Below, in pieces: positions 6,531 to 9,035 of a DNA stretch of 9,035 bases. The notes below the pieces were generated by a model. It searched no databases and was not told where the DNA came from. It was given only the letters and a program-made list of their open reading frames with translations. Position 1 is the stretch's first letter. Each line of letters starts with the position of its first letter. A program made the position numbers and the translations under genes. This stretch comes from Acidobacteriota bacterium (GTDB lineage Bacteria; Acidobacteriota; Terriglobia; Terriglobales; Acidobacteriaceae), in assembly GCA_021810175.1 (NCBI GenBank), contig JAJZJJ010000077.1, positions 1-9,035 of the forward strand. Reading direction: 5' to 3'.

Positions 6531-8095
6531 GAATTCCCATGCGTACTGCAAATATCAGCCTGAAACACGCCAGGGGCGTCGCGCTTCCTCTCTTCCGCGG
6601 CCGGAGCGCCGCACTGGCGGCCGCGGCGCTGCTGCTCCTCGCCGGCTGCAATATCGGCCCCAAATATCACCCGCCCGCGCCGCCCCGCATTGCCGCGCAC
6701 AATTACCAGCAATCGACCGTCAATTTCAGGAATGAGCCCGGCTGGAAGGTGGCCAGTCCCTCCGCCGCCATGCTCCGCGGCCCGTGGTGGACGATCTATC
6801 ACGAGCCGGAGCTGAACGCTCTCGAAGATCAGCTCAATATCAACAATCAAAACATCAGACAATACTTCGAGCAGTACATGGCGGCCCGTGCCCTCATAGC
6901 CGAAGCGCGTGCCCAGTTTTGGCCCACCCTCACCGCGGGGCCATCCTTCGGCCGTGCGAAAAGCTCGGGCAACCTTCGCGCATCCTCGCTCGCCAACACA
7001 GGTTCCACCAGCACCATGTGGACCGCGCCGCTCGATGCATCCTGGGCGCCCGACGTGTGGAGTAAGGTCCGCGACGAAGTCCGCTCCGCTGAATATGCCG
7101 CCCAGGTCAGCGCTGCCGATCTCCAGACCGAAAAGCTGACCGAGCAGGCCTCGCTGGCGGAATACTATTTCGAAATCCGCGGGCAGGACATGCTGGAGCA
7201 GATTCTCAATCAGACCGTCGCCGCCGATCAGAAGGCCTATGATGCGAACGAGGGCGCCTACCAGGCCGGGACGGGCGACTACATTTCAGTGGTCGAGGCG
7301 CGCGCGACCCTGGCCGCGGACAAGTCAGCCGCGATCAATGTGGGATTGGCGCGGGCTCAGTATGAACATGCCATTGCTGTCCTGCTGGGCAGGGTAGCGA
7401 CGGATTTCTCCATTCCCGTCCACCCCATGACCTACAACCCTCCGGCCATTCCCGTCGGTTTTCCGTCGGAACTGGTGGAGCGCCGCCCCGACGTGGCCGC
7501 CGCGGAGCGTATGCTTGCCGAGGCCAATGCCACCATCGGCGTCGGCTACGGCGCGTTCTTCCCGCAGTTCACGCTTTCAGCCAGGGGCGGAACGGAATCC
7601 TCAGCTATCGCCCACATTGCCGACTGGCCCAGCCGTTTCTGGTCCCTCGGAGTTGCCGCCTCTCAGGTCGTCTTTGACGCCGGTCTCTATCGGGCAACGC
7701 TGCACCAGTACGAAGCCACCTACAACGCCGATCTGGCCAATTATCGCGAGACCTCACTGGTCGCCTTCCAGCAGGTCGAGGACGCCCTGGCCGGAGTTCG
7801 TATCTACTCACAGCAGGTCCTGCAACAGAAACAGGCAGTGAAGGCGGCGCAGCAATTCCTTACTCTCGAAATGCAGCGCTACCAGTCCGGCCTTGATCCT
7901 TACGTCAATGTTGTTACCGCGCAGGATACGGTTCTCGGCGATCAGCAGGCGCTCAATATCCTGGAAGTCAATCAAATGACTGCGTCGGTGCAGCTCATTC
8001 AGGCCCTTGGCGGCGGCTGGAACACAGGTCAGCTCCCCACGCCGAAGCAAGTGGGCAAAAAGGTCCCGCCCAGAGACTACAAAATTCAGAAGTAA
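6527..8095 (+). CDS. NodT/OprM-family outer-membrane efflux lipoprotein (RND channel subunit)
   Basis: TolC-like channel expected to trimerise in the outer membrane and complete the export duct for the pump encoded just upstream. The protein has 522 residues from TTG 6527, or 518 from ATG 6539. A basic N terminus and an Ala/Leu-rich helix end in the lipobox LLAGC, with Cys41 the predicted lipidated residue, followed by NIGPKYHPPAPP, a variant of the family's C-x-VGPDYxRP signature. WWTIYHEPELNALEDQ opens the first outer-membrane efflux repeat. The hinge-like segments GDYISVVEARATL and GLDPYVNVVTAQDTVL mark the equivalent positions in the two repeats. ERRPDVAAAERMLAEANATIGV (Arg-Arg-Pro-Asp at 319-322) and the closing ALGGGW (Trp498) are standard NodT/OprM motifs. 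A basic 24-residue tail follows Trp498. The role matches OpmB of MuxABC-OpmB. The gene overlaps the MdtC-like gene by 4 bp and appears to be the last gene of the operon. Confidence 0.94.
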   Translation: MRIPMRTANISLKHARGVALPLFRGRSAALAAAALLLLAGCNIGPKYHPPAPPRIAAHNYQQSTVNFRNEPGWKVASPSAAMLRGPWWTIYHEPELNALEDQLNINNQNIRQYFEQYMAARALIAEARAQFWPTLTAGPSFGRAKSSGNLRASSLANTGSTSTMWTAPLDASWAPDVWSKVRDEVRSAEYAAQVSAADLQTEKLTEQASLAEYYFEIRGQDMLEQILNQTVAADQKAYDANEGAYQAGTGDYISVVEARATLAADKSAAINVGLARAQYEHAIAVLLGRVATDFSIPVHPMTYNPPAIPVGFPSELVERRPDVAAAERMLAEANATIGVGYGAFFPQFTLSARGGTESSAIAHIADWPSRFWSLGVAASQVVFDAGLYRATLHQYEATYNADLANYRETSLVAFQQVEDALAGVRIYSQQVLQQKQAVKAAQQFLTLEMQRYQSGLDPYVNVVTAQDTVLGDQQALNILEVNQMTASVQLIQALGGGWNTGQLPTPKQVGKKVPPRDYKIQK

Positions 8096-8099
8096 CATC

Positions 8100-8122
8100 G
8101 CCGCCGTTCAGCGAGCGGCGGC
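8100..8122. terminator. GC-rich hairpin in the convergent gap, possible shared terminator
   Basis: A perfect 7-bp stem, GCCGCCG (8100-8106) with CGGCGGC (8116-8122), begins 5 bases after the outer-membrane factor stop codon. In plus-strand RNA the stem can extend inward by a U-G, a U-A and a C-G pair, leaving a 3-base loop. The hairpin covers the yvcK stop codon (8108-8110, minus strand). No clear U tract follows in either direction; the minus-strand side is somewhat T-rich (GATGTTACTTCTGAATTTT). It may act as a weak bidirectional terminator or as a 3'-end stabiliser. Confidence 0.4.
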
Positions 8123-9035
8123 CGCTGCCCGGATCGGCAGTGAAAGCAGCGCATCCGTTACGCGGTCGGCGGCATGACGCAGAACATCGCCCTCTTCGGC
8201 AAAATCGCCGGTCACGCACCGGATGCCGAGAGCCTCAATGCGCTCCACATCGGCCACCGTGACCTCGGCGCCCTCGGCAGCATAACGCTCCCGCAGCTGC
8301 GCCGATACCGGCGTCGTGTTGAGCAACGCGAAGTCGAAAATCGGCCGCCCCGCGTGCTCGTAGATTCGCTCGATGTGCTGCGACGCGGTCAGGTGCAGGC
8401 TCTCGTTGGCCTGCGTCATCAGGTTGCAGATGAAAACCCGCGTGGCGCTGGTTGCCGCCAGGGCTTCCGGTATCCCGCGAACCAGCAAATTGGTGATGAT
8501 GCTGGTGTAAAGCGATCCCGGGCCGACCGTGACGATATCCGCCGCCGCAATGGCCTGCAGCGTTTCAGGCGGAGGCGGCGGCGCTGCCGGCTCCAGCATC
8601 AGTTCCACAATCCGCTGGCGGCTGGCCGTGATGTTCGTTTCTCCGCGCACCACCGAGCCGTCTTCCATCCGCGCCGCCAGAGTCACATTGGCCTGCGTTG
8701 CCGGATAGATATGCCCACGCGTCGCCAGAATCTCCGCAGCCAGCCTGACAGCCTGGGCGAAATCGCCCGTCATTTCGGTCAGCGCCGCGATAAACAGATT
8801 GCCGAAGTTGTGGCCCTCCAGTTCGCCGCCCGTCCGGAACCGATGGCGAAAGAGCCGCGAAATCAGCCGCTCGTCCTCAGAGAGCGCCACCATGCAGTTG
8901 CGCAGGTCGCCCGGCGGCAGCATGTTGAAATCGCGTCGCAGGCGGCCGCTGGACCCCCCGTCGTCGGTAACGGTGACTACGGCCGACAGGTCGGAGATGT
9001 GGGGTGTCTTGCCGGGGGCCGCGATTCGGCCAGGT
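8108..9035 (-). CDS. yvcK: YvcK/CofD-family (gluconeogenesis factor) protein, N terminus missing
   Basis: Cytoplasmic protein of the YvcK family. B. subtilis YvcK binds UDP-sugars and is needed for growth on gluconeogenic carbon and for normal cell-wall and shape control; a role here is by homology. The frame stays open to the window edge, giving 308 visible residues, and the start lies beyond 9035. The ATG at 8921-8923 is internal, because conserved family sequence precedes it: DLSAVVTVTDDGGSSGRLRRDF, with DDGGSS at 8948-8965. Next come PPGDLRN (8897-8917), GHNFGN (8798-8815), GPGSLYTS (8501-8524) and VFICNLMTQ, all in family order. The missing part should hold the opening Gly-rich nucleotide-binding motif. 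A five-proline run (EPAAPPPPPETL) sits before the GPGSLYTS segment and the protein ends in an Ala-rich RAAAAAR. It converges on the efflux operon with a 12-bp gap, so co-transcription is excluded. The rapZ and whiA neighbours known from Gram-positives are not visible in this window. Confidence 0.93.
   Translation of the reverse strand, partial: PGRIAAPGKTPHISDLSAVVTVTDDGGSSGRLRRDFNMLPPGDLRNCMVALSEDERLISRLFRHRFRTGGELEGHNFGNLFIAALTEMTGDFAQAVRLAAEILATRGHIYPATQANVTLAARMEDGSVVRGETNITASRQRIVELMLEPAAPPPPPETLQAIAAADIVTVGPGSLYTSIITNLLVRGIPEALAATSATRVFICNLMTQANESLHLTASQHIERIYEHAGRPIFDFALLNTTPVSAQLRERYAAEGAEVTVADVERIEALGIRCVTGDFAEEGDVLRHAADRVTDALLSLPIRAAAAAR

Noticed and set aside
6539..8095. ATG 6539 as the start of the outer-membrane factor
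   Set aside because: It is possible, but the AAGGAG motif is 19 bases away, compared with 7 bases for TTG 6527, and the TTG gives the same 4-bp overlap as the other junctions.
8108..8923. yvcK as a complete 271-residue gene starting at ATG 8923
   Set aside because: Conserved family residues continue upstream of this ATG to the window edge, so the gene is longer and its start is off the window.
1..9035. CRISPR arrays, tRNA or rRNA genes, insertion sequences, phage or defence genes
   Set aside because: No regularly spaced repeats, cloverleaf-like sequence, transposase motif or terminal inverted repeats were seen; the window is almost entirely filled by recognisable coding sequence.

Overview
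The window is gene-dense, GC-rich bacterial DNA, roughly 60% G+C or more by eye, with G or C in most third codon positions. It reads as two convergent transcription units. The plus-strand unit (about 1-8095) is the distal part of a tripartite RND multidrug efflux operon: the last codons of an upstream gene that is probably the periplasmic adaptor, then an MdtB-like pump subunit, an MdtC-like pump subunit and a NodT/OprM-type outer-membrane lipoprotein channel. The minus-strand unit (>9035-8108) is a YvcK/CofD-family protein whose start lies outside the window. The organism must have an outer membrane. The YvcK sequence and the overall style suggest an Acidobacteriota (Terriglobia-like) bacterium, but this is inferred from recalled family resemblance and was not tested.

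Layout. 1-82: C-terminal tail of the probable adaptor. 79-3399: MdtB-like inner-membrane pump subunit. 3396-6530: MdtC-like subunit. 6527-8095: outer-membrane factor. 8096-8107: a 12-bp convergent gap, with a GC-rich hairpin (8100-8122) that also covers the yvcK stop codon. 8108-9035: yvcK on the minus strand, 5' end missing. No stretch longer than 12 bp lacks a gene, and no RNA gene, IS element or CRISPR array was seen.

How the genes work together. In E. coli MdtABC, two different RND subunits form one heterotrimer in the inner membrane. The adaptor links it to an outer-membrane channel. Here the channel gene is part of the operon, as in Pseudomonas MuxABC-OpmB, whereas E. coli mdtABC relies on TolC. 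All three gene junctions are 4-bp stop/start overlaps using non-ATG starts (GTGA, GTGA, TTGA), so the four proteins are probably made by translational coupling from one transcript whose promoter lies upstream of the window.

The operon is a known type rather than a new system. The most distinctive feature is an Ala/Ser/Thr/Pro-rich insert of about 65 residues in the MdtB-like subunit. It sits where the family normally has a short hairpin in the periplasmic docking region, and a smaller extension occurs at the same place in the MdtC-like subunit.
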